Numbered from the stretch's first letter, positions 8,139 through 17,059 are shown. The stretch is 37,108 nt of DNA from Paracoccaceae bacterium (GCA_020630695.1 JAHDIS010000035.1:6092-43199), one strand, 5' to 3'. Translations and numbers: made by a program. Notes: generated from the sequence alone by a model not told the origin.

Positions 8139-8519
8139 GTGGACAAGCTTAGTTATTTGATGCCGTCGGAACGTCCGCGCATGGATGCCGGAAAGATCGA
8201 AACGCTTTGTGTAGAGATGGGCGCACACGCGGCCGAGGAAATGCTGTGTCGCGCCTTCGAAGACCTGGGCCAACGGTTGCTAGGGCTGCAGGAATTGTCA
8301 GATAGGCAAACGCAGGATGAACTGCACAAAGCTCTCAAGGGATTGGCCGCCATTGCCGATCAGATCGGGCTTTGCGGTCTTGCCTGCGTCGCGCGTGACG
8401 TCATGACCTGTATCGAATACGGGGATCTGACAGCACAGGCCGCGACGACTGCCCGGCTTGAACGCATGGGTGAACGTTCATTGTCGGCTCTTTGGGATTT
8501 GCAGGATCTTTCAGTCTGA
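8139..8519 (+). CDS. Small Hpt-like helical protein without in-register phosphohistidine
   Basis: A 126-residue, almost entirely helical protein. Residues 60-92 (ELHKALKGLAAIADQIGLCG and the following helix) resemble the second and third helices of a histidine phosphotransfer domain, whose signature is H-x-L-K-G. Here the residue aligned with the phosphorylated His is K64, with H63 one position early, so phosphotransfer is doubtful; it could be a pseudo-Hpt or an unrelated bundle. The start is a GTG at 8139 after a weak GGGGTGAG; ATG 8160 is an alternative. It is divergent from carbonic anhydrase and 61 bp before the aminopeptidase start. No partner kinase is nearby. Confidence 0.6.
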   Translation: MDKLSYLMPSERPRMDAGKIETLCVEMGAHAAEEMLCRAFEDLGQRLLGLQELSDRQTQDELHKALKGLAAIADQIGLCGLACVARDVMTCIEYGDLTAQAATTARLERMGERSLSALWDLQDLSV

Positions 8520-8524
8520 TGACC

Positions 8525-8544
8525 CTTGCGGCTGCCGGCGCAAG
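8525..8544 (+). terminator. Weak hairpin after the Hpt-like gene
   Basis: CTTGCG / CGCAAG (6 bp) with an 8-nt loop lies 5 bp past the stop. There is no T-run, so termination is uncertain; it may instead be a leader hairpin of the aminopeptidase gene. Confidence 0.3.
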
Positions 8545-8580
8545 CTCTAGGCTGGTGCGGCACAGGTGAAAGGATCCTTC

Positions 8581-9966
8581 ATGACACTGTCGTTCGCACC
8601 AAAAGATGCAGAGGCCTGGCCGCTGTATGCGCTCGAGCCAGAAGACGTTGACGTATGGGCCGCGCAACAGAACGACGAAACCCAGCGCTGGCTGAAAGCG
8701 ACCGGGTTTTCCGGCGCGATCGGCTCTGTCGTCCTGATCCCCGGCGCAGGCGGTGCGCCCTGCGCCGCCGTTGTCGGTTATGGAACGGCCGAGCAGCGCA
8801 AACGTCATCGTTTTGTGCTGGCCGCAGCAGTTCCAGGCCTTGCACCCGGCACCTATCGGATCGAACAAGGGCCATCACAACAGGACATGGCCAACGAATG
8901 CCTTGGATGGCTGCTCTGCGGCTACAGCTTTAACCGCTACCGGGATTCGAGCCGCAAAACCGCGCGCCTTCTGGCGCCAAGGGAAATCGATGCGGACCGG
9001 GTTGAAATCATCGCCAATGCCGAGGCGCTGACACGCGAACTGGTCAACACTCCGGCTGCAGACATGGGGCCCGAAGCGCTCGAATTTGCCTGTCACAAAC
9101 TGGCCGGTCAATTCGGCGCCCAGATCAATGTCACAACGGGTGACGCTCTGCTCGAAAACAACTTTCCCATGATCCATGCCGTTGGACGCGCTGCTGCACA
9201 GGCGCCGCGCTTGATCGATATGCGTTGGGGCAAAGATGGTCCGATGCTGACCCTTGTGGGTAAAGGCGTTTGTTTTGATACCGGGGGGCTAAACCTGAAA
9301 CCAGGCGGCTCGATGGGCCTTATGAAAAAGGATATGGGCGGCGCTGCGAATGTTATCGGGCTGGCCCAAATGATCATGGCACTGGATCTCCCGATCCAGC
9401 TTCGCGTTCTGATACCGGCAGTAGAAAACAGCGTTTCGTCGAACAGTTTCCGCCCACAGGACATTCTGACATCGCGCAAGGGTCTGACCGTCGAGATTAA
9501 CAACACCGACGCCGAAGGCCGCCTCGTGCTCGCCGATGCGCTCGCGCTTGCAGACGAAGAAAAACCGGACATGATCATTTCCATGGCCACACTCACCGGC
9601 GCGGCACGCGTTGCCGTGGGGCCTGATCTGGCACCGTTTTACACCGACGATGAAACTCTGGCGATCGAACTGGAGCAATCGGGAAAACGCGAAGCGGATC
9701 CGCTTTGGCGCATGCCGTTTTGGGAACCCTATGAAACAATGATCGAACCAGGTATCGCCGACCTCGACAACGCGCCTTCGGGCGGTATGGCTGGCTCGAT
9801 CACCGCTGCGCTGTTCTTGCGTCGCTTCATCGATGATTGTCCACGCTACGCGCATTTTGACATCTACAGCTGGCAACCGAGACCCGCACCGGGCCGAAGC
9901 AAAGGCGGCTTTGGTCAGGGACCACGCGCAATTCTTGGCGCGCTTGGTCAGGCGCTCGATTTGTAA
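8581..9966 (+). CDS. Leucyl aminopeptidase, M17 family
   Basis: A 461-residue dinuclear metal aminopeptidase of family M17 that removes N-terminal residues from peptides in the cytoplasm. The catalytic C-terminal domain shows VGKGVCFDTGG, MKKDMGGAA, the family signature NTDAEGRL (about residues 307-314), and ATLTGAARVAVG. The divergent N-terminal domain (1-150) is typical of the shorter proteins of this family rather than E. coli PepA (503 residues). An in-frame GTG at 8566 is possible, but ATG 8581 has AAGGA with 6-nt spacing. The stop overlaps the start of the next gene by one base (TAATG), so the two are translationally coupled. Confidence 0.95.
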   Translation: MTLSFAPKDAEAWPLYALEPEDVDVWAAQQNDETQRWLKATGFSGAIGSVVLIPGAGGAPCAAVVGYGTAEQRKRHRFVLAAAVPGLAPGTYRIEQGPSQQDMANECLGWLLCGYSFNRYRDSSRKTARLLAPREIDADRVEIIANAEALTRELVNTPAADMGPEALEFACHKLAGQFGAQINVTTGDALLENNFPMIHAVGRAAAQAPRLIDMRWGKDGPMLTLVGKGVCFDTGGLNLKPGGSMGLMKKDMGGAANVIGLAQMIMALDLPIQLRVLIPAVENSVSSNSFRPQDILTSRKGLTVEINNTDAEGRLVLADALALADEEKPDMIISMATLTGAARVAVGPDLAPFYTDDETLAIELEQSGKREADPLWRMPFWEPYETMIEPGIADLDNAPSGGMAGSITAALFLRRFIDDCPRYAHFDIYSWQPRPAPGRSKGGFGQGPRAILGALGQALDL

Positions 9967-10793
9967 TGGACCGGCGTCTGACGCCTGCAAATGACCGGGT
10001 CGCCGCAGAATCTCTGCGCGGTCAGGTCGATGCAGAAACTTTTGTCGAAGGCGAGCTTGCCCATGTGGGCGCAGCGGTGACTGACCTGCTGGCGGCGCCG
10101 AATGGCGCTCGTGATCGCCAATGCCTGCCCGGTGCAAATCTTACGGTTCTGGAACGGCGCGACGGTTGGGCCTTTGTTCAGACAGGGCTGGATGGTTACG
10201 TTGGCTACGTGCCTGTTGATGCTCTGATTCAGATGCCCGCGCCCACGCACACAGTTCAAACACGTGCCACCCATGCCTATACCGAAGCCAATATGAAATC
10301 GGCTGATCTGTGCGCCCTGCCTATGGGGTCCAGACTTTCCATTTCCGATCAAACCGGACGCTTTTCGAAAACGCCCTTTGGCTGGGTGCCAACCGATCAC
10401 CTAAGGCCTCTGGCAGAAGCCGACAAAGACCCGGTTGCCGTGGCCGAAAAACTGCTGGGCACACCGTATCTTTGGGGCGGCAATTCCAGTGCCGGGATAG
10501 ACTGCTCTGGCCTCGTCCAGATTGGATGCACGTTCATCGGGGTGTCTTGCCCCGGCGACAGCGACATGCAGCAAAACAGCCTTGGCACAACAATGCCGGA
10601 GGCGACACCGCCAAAGCGCGGGGATATTCTGTTCTGGAAAGGTCATGTCGCGTGGGTGTCAGACAGCGATACCATTCTGCACGCGAATGCCCACCATATG
10701 GCCGTTCGCTTTGAGCCACTTGGCCAAGCGATCACACGCATCAAAGATCAAGGTGACGGGCCTGTCACACGGCATGCACGATTAGAACCCTGA
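9966..10793 (+). CDS. NlpC/P60 family cysteine peptidase with SH3-like domains
   Basis: A 275-residue putative peptidoglycan-peptide hydrolase. Two SH3-like modules occupy about 30-145 (GWAFVQTGLDGYVGYV and FGWVPTDHL mark them), followed by the NlpC/P60 domain with the catalytic triad C180 (GIDCSGLVQ), H227 (KGHVAWV) and H239 (LHANAHH). No signal peptide or transmembrane segment is visible, so the protein either acts in the cytoplasm on recycled muropeptides or uses another route. Fusion to an aminopeptidase gene by a 1-bp overlap suggests a joint role in degrading cell-wall peptides; this is inference. The family resembles gamma-D-glutamyl-diamino-acid endopeptidases. Confidence 0.93.
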   Translation: MDRRLTPANDRVAAESLRGQVDAETFVEGELAHVGAAVTDLLAAPNGARDRQCLPGANLTVLERRDGWAFVQTGLDGYVGYVPVDALIQMPAPTHTVQTRATHAYTEANMKSADLCALPMGSRLSISDQTGRFSKTPFGWVPTDHLRPLAEADKDPVAVAEKLLGTPYLWGGNSSAGIDCSGLVQIGCTFIGVSCPGDSDMQQNSLGTTMPEATPPKRGDILFWKGHVAWVSDSDTILHANAHHMAVRFEPLGQAITRIKDQGDGPVTRHARLEP

Positions 10794-10812
10794 AAGCTGC
10801 ACAGGCCTGAAA

Positions 10813-10845
10813 TGGCGCAAGGTTTCTACAGTGAACCCTGCGCCA
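10813..10845. terminator. Bidirectional terminator hairpin between convergent genes
   Basis: An 11-bp interrupted stem (TGGCGCA-a-GGTT / AACC-c-TGCGCCA) with a 9-nt loop fills the 64-bp gap between the NlpC/P60 gene and msrA. It lacks a strong T-run on either side but is well placed to end both transcripts. Confidence 0.6.
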
Positions 10846-10857
10846 GATGTGTGTAAC

Positions 10858-11367
10858 TCACTCCGCGGCAGCGCGGCGCGGCAAAACCCAATCTGCCCTA
10901 GGGAAATGGCAGGTGTAGCCATTCGGGATACGCTCAAGATAGTCTTGGTGCTCTGGTTCGGCCTCCCAGAAGTCACCCACCGGCTCAACTTCGGTCACGA
11001 CTTTACCCGGCCACAAGCCCGACGCATCCACATCCGCAATCGTCTCAATGCTCTCGGCGCGTTGCGCTTCATCGACATAGTATATCGCTGAGCGATAGCT
11101 CATTCCGATGTCATTGCCCTGCCGATTTGGCGTGCTGGGATCGTGGATCTGGAAAAAGAATTCCAGCAACCGGCGAAAACTGATGCGTTCCGGATCAAAC
11201 CAAATCTCGATTCCCTCGGCATGCGTTCCGTGATTGCGATAGGTCGCATTGGGCACGTCCCCACCGGTATAGCCCACACGCGTCTTTTCCACGCCATCCA
11301 GTTTGCGGATCAGATCCTGCATTCCCCAGAAACATCCACCAGCCAAAACCGCTCGTTCCAGACTCAT
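10858..11367 (-). CDS. msrA: Peptide methionine-S-sulfoxide reductase
   Basis: MsrA reduces the S-epimer of methionine sulfoxide in proteins. The 169-residue protein has the catalytic motif GCFWG (C12) near the N-terminus, [12 protein letters not shown] and the substrate segment [13 protein letters not shown]. The C-terminal region keeps no obvious resolving cysteine pair; only C153 or so ([11 protein letters not shown]) is present. The start ATG overlaps the msrB stop by 4 bp (ATGA), so it is translated from the msrB-msrA message. A bidirectional hairpin follows. Confidence 0.96.
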   Translation of the reverse strand: MSLERAVLAGGCFWGMQDLIRKLDGVEKTRVGYTGGDVPNATYRNHGTHAEGIEIWFDPERISFRRLLEFFFQIHDPSTPNRQGNDIGMSYRSAIYYVDEAQRAESIETIADVDASGLWPGKVVTEVEPVGDFWEAEPEHQDYLERIPNGYTCHFPRADWVLPRRAAAE

Positions 11368-11813
11368 GCCACATCCTCCACTTGGTTCAGGTATTCACCA
11401 TAGCCTTCCGCTTCCATGTCATCACGATGCACAAAGCGAAGCGAGGCCGAATTGATACAATAGCGCAGACCGCCGCGATCCACCGGACCATCAGGAAAGA
11501 CGTGGCCCAGATGGCTGTCGCCATGGGTGCTGCGCACTTCGGTTCGGATCATCCCATGCGATGTATCCCGCAACTCATTGATATGCGCCGGAACAATGGG
11601 TTTGGTGAAAGACGGCCAACCGCAACCGGATTCATATTTGTCCGAACTTGCAAACAGTGGCTCGCCAGAGACCACATCGACGTAGATACCGGGTTCCTTG
11701 TTGTCCAGATATTCGCCTGTGCCAGGCCGCTCGGTCGCGTCCTGTTGCGTCACGCGGTATTGTTCAGGTGTCAGGGTCTCGATCACCTCGGGGCGCCGTT
11801 CATATTTTGCCAT
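11364..11813 (-). CDS. msrB: Peptide methionine-R-sulfoxide reductase, zinc-less form
   Basis: MsrB reduces the R-epimer of methionine sulfoxide. The 149-residue protein has catalytic C119 in [11 protein letters not shown] and resolving C64 in SGCGWPSF. The two C-x2-C pairs that bind structural zinc in E. coli MsrB are missing: V45/V48 and S95/G98 stand in their places, as in the known zinc-free class. GGAGG lies 6 nt before ATG 11813. It is first of a two-gene unit with msrA, giving repair of both sulfoxide epimers. Confidence 0.97.
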   Translation of the reverse strand: MAKYERRPEVIETLTPEQYRVTQQDATERPGTGEYLDNKEPGIYVDVVSGEPLFASSDKYESGCGWPSFTKPIVPAHINELRDTSHGMIRTEVRSTHGDSHLGHVFPDGPVDRGGLRYCINSASLRFVHRDDMEAEGYGEYLNQVEDVA

Positions 11814-11985
11814 GACTTTCCTCCATTTTGCCGTGCTCTATTAGGTGGGGTTTCCGGGCCACAAGGCAATGGCTGTGACAGCCTGCTCGCTATTGAGTGA
11901 GCGGTGTTGCAGCATCATTGATCGGCCTGCCTTGGCACCCCATATCAAAAGTACAGAGCGTTTCCTTCTCCCAAGGCAGCCTCTG

Positions 11986-12018
11986 GAAAGGCGCGGCGCT
12001 TCGCAGCACGCGCCTTTC
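11986..12018 (-). terminator. Hairpin downstream of the HyuA-type gene
   Basis: A perfect 10-bp stem (GAAAGGCGCG / CGCGCCTTTC) with a 13-nt loop lies 12 bp past the HyuA-type stop. The minus-strand arm ends in CTTTC, not a clean T-run, so it is a probable but imperfect terminator. The rest of 11814-12029 shows no gene. Confidence 0.5.
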
Positions 12019-12029
12019 ACCGCGAACAC

Positions 12030-14027
12030 CTAGATGTCACCTGTGATCCGTGGGCGACCCGACGCTTCTGCCAGAACGGTCGCCTCAATGAAGACCTGTC
12101 TGCCTTCGGTTTCAGCCTGCCTGATGTCCCGGGCCAAACGCACCGTGACATCTGTCGCGCCAGCGGCTTCTGCGGCAGCGCGGGCGTCTGTCTCCAGCGC
12201 ATGCTCCAAGGCTGAAATCGCCAGTTCAGCATCCCCAAAATCTTGGGGACCATCAGCGAGATGCACCCTGTAGCGGCCCTCGGACGGTGCAGTCACAACG
12301 CCCTGCCGCCGCATTGCCACACGGCCAACCACGGCACCGATTGCATTGGCGACACCGGCAAATTCGGGCAATTCGACGGTTGCGTTCAGGCTGTCTGCAA
12401 CGGCTGGATAATAACAGCCTGCCGAGGCGCCAAGCCCGATGACAGGAACCGCAAGCTTGGTTTGAACGGCAACCAAACCCTGATGTCCGCGCAATCCCGA
12501 CTGCATAAGGGCGTGCCGCGCCAGATCCGCCGGTGCATCCTCCCAATCTTCTTCGGCAAAAGCCGATTCAAGCAAGGCCAGGCCGGTTGAGCGTGTCATT
12601 TCGTCAACGATGATCTGCGCCAACCCGGCAGCGTCCGCAGCCAATCGCTCGCCATTGCCCATGCGGCGCCGTGCCATAAGAGCCAAAGCCATTTCCGAGG
12701 CTTCGGCATTCCATGTGTTTACGCGTCCCAGCACATGGGCAGCATCGGTGGGCGTGACCCCAGCGACTTGTACCGACCCACGTCCAACCAACCGCTCCAA
12801 GGCCTGCACATCAATGCGCATCCGCAACACCGCTCCAAGCGGCTGCACGTGATCTCCGATCCGTTCCAGCAAAGCGGTGTCCCGGCTATTCAAACCCGCT
12901 GTGTCCTGCCCCGGCACGGCACGCACGAATCGTCCGTCGTATTCCCCAGGCAGTGGCGCGCGGGTTTGTGTGTCCAAAGCAGAGTGCACAACATCCGGCG
13001 CTTCGGAGGCGATCAAGGCAATCGGCACCAGCCGACGCGGCCCAAGCCGCACTCCGCCCTCAAGACCTTCGCTGCGGGGACGCACTTCGGAATCGCCGCC
13101 CAGCCCATGCGTCCGCATCGCGACTGCTTCAACCATCGTGCGCCATGGGCCAACCCGTGCACCCTGCGGATCAATCGCAGGGCGTCCATGACGCAAGAGC
13201 GCGATGTCTGTTGTCGTGCCACCGATGTCCGACACCAAGGCTTCGTCGGCGCCGGTCAACCAACGCGCGCCAACCAAGCTCGCTGCTGGCCCGCTGAGAA
13301 TGGTTTCAATCGGGGCAACTTGGGCCTGCTGCGCGCTCATCAGCGCGCCATCCCCCCGCACAACCATCAAAGGTGCGTTTACGCCGATGTCTTTCAGAAT
13401 ATCCCCGGCCCTCAAGATCAACCGGTGTGTCAATCCAATCAGACGCGCGTTCAAAAGAGCTGTCAGAGCACGCTTGGGTCCACCCAGCTTGGCTGACAAC
13501 TGATGCGACGCCGTAACAGGGCATCCGGTCTGCGCGCGCAAAATTTCGGCGGCCCTGACTTCGTGTTCCGGGTTCCGGGTCGCGAACTGCGCCGCTACGG
13601 CAAACCCACTCACCTGCTGTTCTGCCGCCCAATCACGCAAAGTGTTTTCGTCCAATGGCGCAATTTGGGCCCCGTCATGCCCATGCCCACCCGCAATCAC
13701 CAAAGCCGGATCACCGCCCAATGCCTGTGTCAATCCGTGGGCGTCCAGATCGTTTTCCGAAAACCCGATCAATACCAGCCCGACACGCCCTCCTTGTCCC
13801 TCGACCAGCGCATTGGTGGCCAATGTTGTGGACAGTGCCGCCATTCCAATTTCCGCTGGTGTGACGCCGGACTCGGCCAGCACAGCCTGCACAGCCGATC
13901 CGATTCCGATAGCCAGATCGCCCCGCGTTGTCAGGGATTTTGCACTGGCCAGAACATGCTTTTCGTCGCGGATCAAAACCGCATCGGTATAGGTCCCACC
14001 TGTGTCAACGCCCAGCGCTATGCTCAT
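12030..14027 (-). CDS. Hydantoinase/oxoprolinase family protein (HyuA type), stand-alone
   Basis: A 665-residue ASKHA-fold protein of the HyuA/5-oxoprolinase A family, whose members hydrolyse cyclic amides such as hydantoins or 5-oxoproline with ATP. Two nucleotide-binding phosphate motifs are visible: VDTGGTYTDAVL (7-18) and SDIGGTTTDIALL (about 266-278). ILSGPAASLVGA and a C-terminal glycine-rich region follow. Members normally pair with a HyuB partner gene; none is adjacent here. ATG 14027 has GAGG at 7 nt. It lies 49 bp downstream of queG on the same strand, so the two may be cotranscribed. The substrate cannot be assigned from sequence. Confidence 0.9.
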   Translation of the reverse strand: MSIALGVDTGGTYTDAVLIRDEKHVLASAKSLTTRGDLAIGIGSAVQAVLAESGVTPAEIGMAALSTTLATNALVEGQGGRVGLVLIGFSENDLDAHGLTQALGGDPALVIAGGHGHDGAQIAPLDENTLRDWAAEQQVSGFAVAAQFATRNPEHEVRAAEILRAQTGCPVTASHQLSAKLGGPKRALTALLNARLIGLTHRLILRAGDILKDIGVNAPLMVVRGDGALMSAQQAQVAPIETILSGPAASLVGARWLTGADEALVSDIGGTTTDIALLRHGRPAIDPQGARVGPWRTMVEAVAMRTHGLGGDSEVRPRSEGLEGGVRLGPRRLVPIALIASEAPDVVHSALDTQTRAPLPGEYDGRFVRAVPGQDTAGLNSRDTALLERIGDHVQPLGAVLRMRIDVQALERLVGRGSVQVAGVTPTDAAHVLGRVNTWNAEASEMALALMARRRMGNGERLAADAAGLAQIIVDEMTRSTGLALLESAFAEEDWEDAPADLARHALMQSGLRGHQGLVAVQTKLAVPVIGLGASAGCYYPAVADSLNATVELPEFAGVANAIGAVVGRVAMRRQGVVTAPSEGRYRVHLADGPQDFGDAELAISALEHALETDARAAAEAAGATDVTVRLARDIRQAETEGRQVFIEATVLAEASGRPRITGDI

Positions 14028-14076
14028 ATACTTGCCTCGTGTCTTTCGCTGGCGTGTAATGGCAGGGCACGGCCCC

Positions 14077-15180
14077 TCAGGCGCGCTCGTTTCCGACGCT
14101 TTGAAGTCGCTTCACCGCCCAACGCGCTGCATCTGCTACGGCGTAGTCTGCATCATCTAAAAGAGCACCGGCAACCGGGGCCAATGCAGGTTCTTTCGAA
14201 TTGCCGATAGCGTAGAGCACATTGCGAACAAATCGATCTCGTCCAATGCGTTTGATCGGCGATCCGGAAAACATGGCACGAAACTCACCGTCATCCAGTG
14301 CCGCCAGCGTGGCCAGCGAAGGGGCGCGCAACTCCGGCCGGGCATGATACTTTATCTCGGCCGCCTGTGAGGCAAACTTGTTCCAAGGACAGACCGCAAG
14401 GCAATCATCACAGCCATAAATGTGGTTGCCCATAGCACTGCGCAACGCCTCATCAACCGGGCCACGATGCTCAATGGTCAGATAGGAAATGCACCTTCGG
14501 GCATCCAGCTGATACGGCTCGGGAAAGGCATCTGTCGGGCAAACATCAAGACAGGCCCGGCATGACCCGCAATGATCCACTTCGGGCGCGTCCGGCTCTA
14601 GCTCCAAGGTGGTAAAGATGCAGCCCAGAAAGAACCAGCTTCCCAGCTCACGGCTGACAACGTTGGTGTGCTTACCCTGCCAACCCAGACCGGCGGCCTG
14701 AGCCAGTGCTTTTTCCGGCACGGGCGCTGTATCGACGAACACCTTGATCTGTATATCTGCTCCACCCTGACCGCTGGTCGGCTGGGCCGTGTCGATCAAC
14801 CAGCGGCCCAATCGTTTGAGCCGCTTTTTGACAACGTCATGATAGTCTCGATTCTGCGCATAGACACTGATCGCACCCAATTCAGGCTTTGCCAGAATAT
14901 CCAGCGGATCGTGATCGGGCCCGTAGTTTTCCGCAAGCATGATAACCGATTTAGCCTCAGGCCACAGCACATCGGGTGCCCCGCGCCAGTGCATACGATC
15001 AGCCATCCACGCCATTTGACCGTGGCGCTCGGCGCGCACGAAAGCCTGCAATCGATCCATCACCTGCGGAACCGCATCCGGACGGCAAATGCGAGCTGCC
15101 GAGAAACCTTCGTCTTGGGCTTGCTTCAACAGACGCGTCTTAAGATCGTCCGTTTGAGCGCCCTTTTCACCACGACTCAC
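14077..15180 (-). CDS. queG: Epoxyqueuosine reductase
   Basis: QueG reduces epoxyqueuosine to queuosine in tRNA, using cobalamin and two [4Fe-4S] clusters. Visible are the N-terminal domain (GHMAWM-like GQMAWMADR), [18 protein letters not shown], and two ferredoxin-type cysteine clusters, [12 protein letters not shown] and [13 protein letters not shown], then a HEAT-like tail. The start is uncertain: ATG 15243 and ATG 15204 are in frame, but 15243 is buried in a strong hairpin and 15204 has no ribosome binding site. GTG 15180 has GGAG with 6-nt spacing and gives 367 residues, close to the family norm, so it is used here. Confidence 0.95.
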   Translation of the reverse strand: MSRGEKGAQTDDLKTRLLKQAQDEGFSAARICRPDAVPQVMDRLQAFVRAERHGQMAWMADRMHWRGAPDVLWPEAKSVIMLAENYGPDHDPLDILAKPELGAISVYAQNRDYHDVVKKRLKRLGRWLIDTAQPTSGQGGADIQIKVFVDTAPVPEKALAQAAGLGWQGKHTNVVSRELGSWFFLGCIFTTLELEPDAPEVDHCGSCRACLDVCPTDAFPEPYQLDARRCISYLTIEHRGPVDEALRSAMGNHIYGCDDCLAVCPWNKFASQAAEIKYHARPELRAPSLATLAALDDGEFRAMFSGSPIKRIGRDRFVRNVLYAIGNSKEPALAPVAGALLDDADYAVADAARWAVKRLQSVGNERA

Positions 15181-15236
15181 GGACAGCTCCACTGAGCCAA
15201 CCATCGGAGCACAGCGTCGGATGGGACGGCGGGCGG

Positions 15237-15264
15237 GGCGCATTCAGCTCCGCTGAACAGCGCC
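15237..15264 (-). terminator. Strong hairpin between fzlA and queG
   Basis: Two nested stems, GGCGC / GCGCC and TTCAGC / GCTGAA around a 3-nt loop, form an 11-bp interrupted hairpin starting 11 bp after the fzlA stop. It has no T-run on the minus strand, so it may be a terminator, a processing barrier or a 3' stabiliser. It covers an ATG at 15243, which argues against that codon as the queG start. Confidence 0.5.
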
Positions 15265-15275
15265 GTTCCGACGGT

Positions 15276-15941
15276 CTAGAAATCGAGGTCGGCATAGTGT
15301 GGCGGCGGTGGGAAACCCGAAACTTGATCCGCAAGAATGCTGCGGAATGCAGGGCGCGATTTGATCTTGGCGTACCAGTCCTTGACGATTTCGGATCGGT
15401 TCCAGTCCACATCCGAAATATAGTCAAGCGAGCTGAGATGCGCCGCAGCGGCGAAATCCGCCAAAGTCATGGAATCGCCGGCCAGCCAACGGCGGTGATC
15501 CAGCAACCAGGCCATGTAATCCAGATGGTACTTGATTGCCTTGGCACCGGCTTTCACGTTCCCGCTGTCCGGAAAGCCCGCTTTCATGACCTTCTTGTTC
15601 ACGCGTTCGTACAATAGCTTGCTGGTCACTTCGTTGTGGAACTTGTCGTCGAACCATCCCACCAAACGACGCACCTCATAGCGCGCTTCCGCACTGCGCG
15701 GCATCAAGGGCGGCTCGGGATGCTTTTCTTCGATCCATTCGCAAATTGCAGCGCTTTCGGCCATGGTTTTGCCGTCGATCTTGAGAACCGGAACTTTGGC
15801 TGCGGGATTGCGGCGCAGGAAATCCGTATCCTTTTCCCAATAGCGCTCTTCGACCAATTCGCATTCAATCTTCTTCTCAGCAAGGCTGAGTCGCACCTTG
15901 CGGCAGAAGGGGGACAACGGAACGTGGTAGAGTTTGGCCAT
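15276..15941 (-). CDS. fzlA: GST-fold protein, probable FtsZ-binding division factor FzlA
   Basis: A 221-residue protein with a thioredoxin-like N-terminal domain (YHVPLSPFCRKVRL, KVPVLKIDG, MAESAAICEWIEE) and an all-helical C-terminal domain (WLAGDSMTLADFAAAAHLSS). It is a glutathione S-transferase fold. The end of the protein, GFPPPPHYADLDF, and the segment WFDDKFHNEV are what I recall for FzlA, the alphaproteobacterial protein that binds FtsZ and governs filament curvature and septation, rather than a detoxifying GST. This identification is from memory of the family. ATG 15941 follows GAGG; a further in-frame codon at 15953 is less likely. It diverges from the ureohydrolase gene. Confidence 0.8.
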   Translation of the reverse strand: MAKLYHVPLSPFCRKVRLSLAEKKIECELVEERYWEKDTDFLRRNPAAKVPVLKIDGKTMAESAAICEWIEEKHPEPPLMPRSAEARYEVRRLVGWFDDKFHNEVTSKLLYERVNKKVMKAGFPDSGNVKAGAKAIKYHLDYMAWLLDHRRWLAGDSMTLADFAAAAHLSSLDYISDVDWNRSEIVKDWYAKIKSRPAFRSILADQVSGFPPPPHYADLDF

Positions 15942-16099
15942 CGAGACCCTCAAGAAATGCGTATTGCCCCTACTAGACGCGATTGCACCGTGGTTTCAAC
16001 TCCAAAGCAGAGAGCACCCTACCCCATGCAACAAACCGCTTGAGTGCGCGGCCCCGCCCGGACAGTGTAAGCACACAGCATCATCTGAAAGAGCAAACC

Positions 16100-17059
16100 A
16101 TGTCGTCTGATCCTTTTTTCCATCCGGTTTCTGGCTTTGACCTGCCCCGGTTCGCCGGTGTGCCGACGTTCATGCGCCTGCCGCACGTCGCGCCCGGGCA
16201 CGACCGTTTTGAAGAGGTGGACATTGGGGTCATCGGCGTTCCATGGGACAGCGGCACCACAAACCGACCCGGGCCACGCCATGGTCCCCGCCAGCTCCGG
16301 GATGCCTCCACGATGATCCGTGCGCAACATGCATCCAACGGCATGCGTCCGTTCGAGATGGTCAACTGTGCCGATCTTGGTGATGTCGGTCCGAACCCGG
16401 CCGATATTCAGGACAGTATGGCCCGCATCACCGCATTTTATAATGAGGTACGCGTTGCCGGGATTCGCCCCCTGACCGCAGGCGGAGATCATCTGACCTC
16501 CCTGCCGGTCTTGCGCGCGCTGGCAAAGGACGGACCGCTTGGCATGGTGCATTTCGACAGTCATACCGATCTGTTCCACAGCTATTTCGACGGCACCATG
16601 TACACCCATGGCACACCGTTCAGGCGCGCTGTCGAAGAGGGTCTGCTTGATCCCAAACGTGTTGTGCAGATCGGCATTCGCGGCACCATGTACGACCGCG
16701 AAGATCGCGATTTTGCCAAGGCCGAAGGTATCCGCATCATAGAGATCGAGGAATTCTTTGACCGTGGCATCCCTGACGTGATGGCCGAAGCCCGGGAAAT
16801 CGCTGGCAAAGGTCCAACCTACGTCAGCTACGACATCGATTTCGTCGATCCGACTTTTGCCCCCGGTACCGGCACTCCCGAAGTGGGCGGTCCCAACAGT
16901 TATCAGGCACTGCAAGTTTGCCGCGAATTGCACGGTCTAAATATCGTCGGTGCCGATATGGTCGAAGTGTCCCCCCCGTTCGATGCCAGTGGCAACACGG
17001 CTTTTCTGGGCGTATCGATCATGTTCGAATTGCTTTGCGCCATGTTGGCGCGTCCCTGA
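16100..17059 (+). CDS. speB: Agmatinase-family ureohydrolase
   Basis: A 319-residue binuclear manganese enzyme of the arginase/agmatinase family that removes urea from a guanidino compound. All metal ligands are present: H131 (GGDH), D153, H155 and D157 (HFDSHTD), D245 and D247 (SYDIDFVDP). Family relatives act on agmatine, guanidinobutyrate or guanidinopropionate, and the sequence alone does not settle which; the speB symbol follows the broad family. The frame is open to 15983, but ATG 16100 has AAAGAG upstream and gives the usual length. Urea production fits with the ureide cluster further right, though they are 15 kb apart. Confidence 0.9.
   Translation: MSSDPFFHPVSGFDLPRFAGVPTFMRLPHVAPGHDRFEEVDIGVIGVPWDSGTTNRPGPRHGPRQLRDASTMIRAQHASNGMRPFEMVNCADLGDVGPNPADIQDSMARITAFYNEVRVAGIRPLTAGGDHLTSLPVLRALAKDGPLGMVHFDSHTDLFHSYFDGTMYTHGTPFRRAVEEGLLDPKRVVQIGIRGTMYDREDRDFAKAEGIRIIEIEEFFDRGIPDVMAEAREIAGKGPTYVSYDIDFVDPTFAPGTGTPEVGGPNSYQALQVCRELHGLNIVGADMVEVSPPFDASGNTAFLGVSIMFELLCAMLARP

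Noticed and set aside
16019-16933. Open frame opposite the ureohydrolase gene
   Set aside because: The ureohydrolase has a full metal-ligand set in the other strand; this frame shows nothing recognisable.
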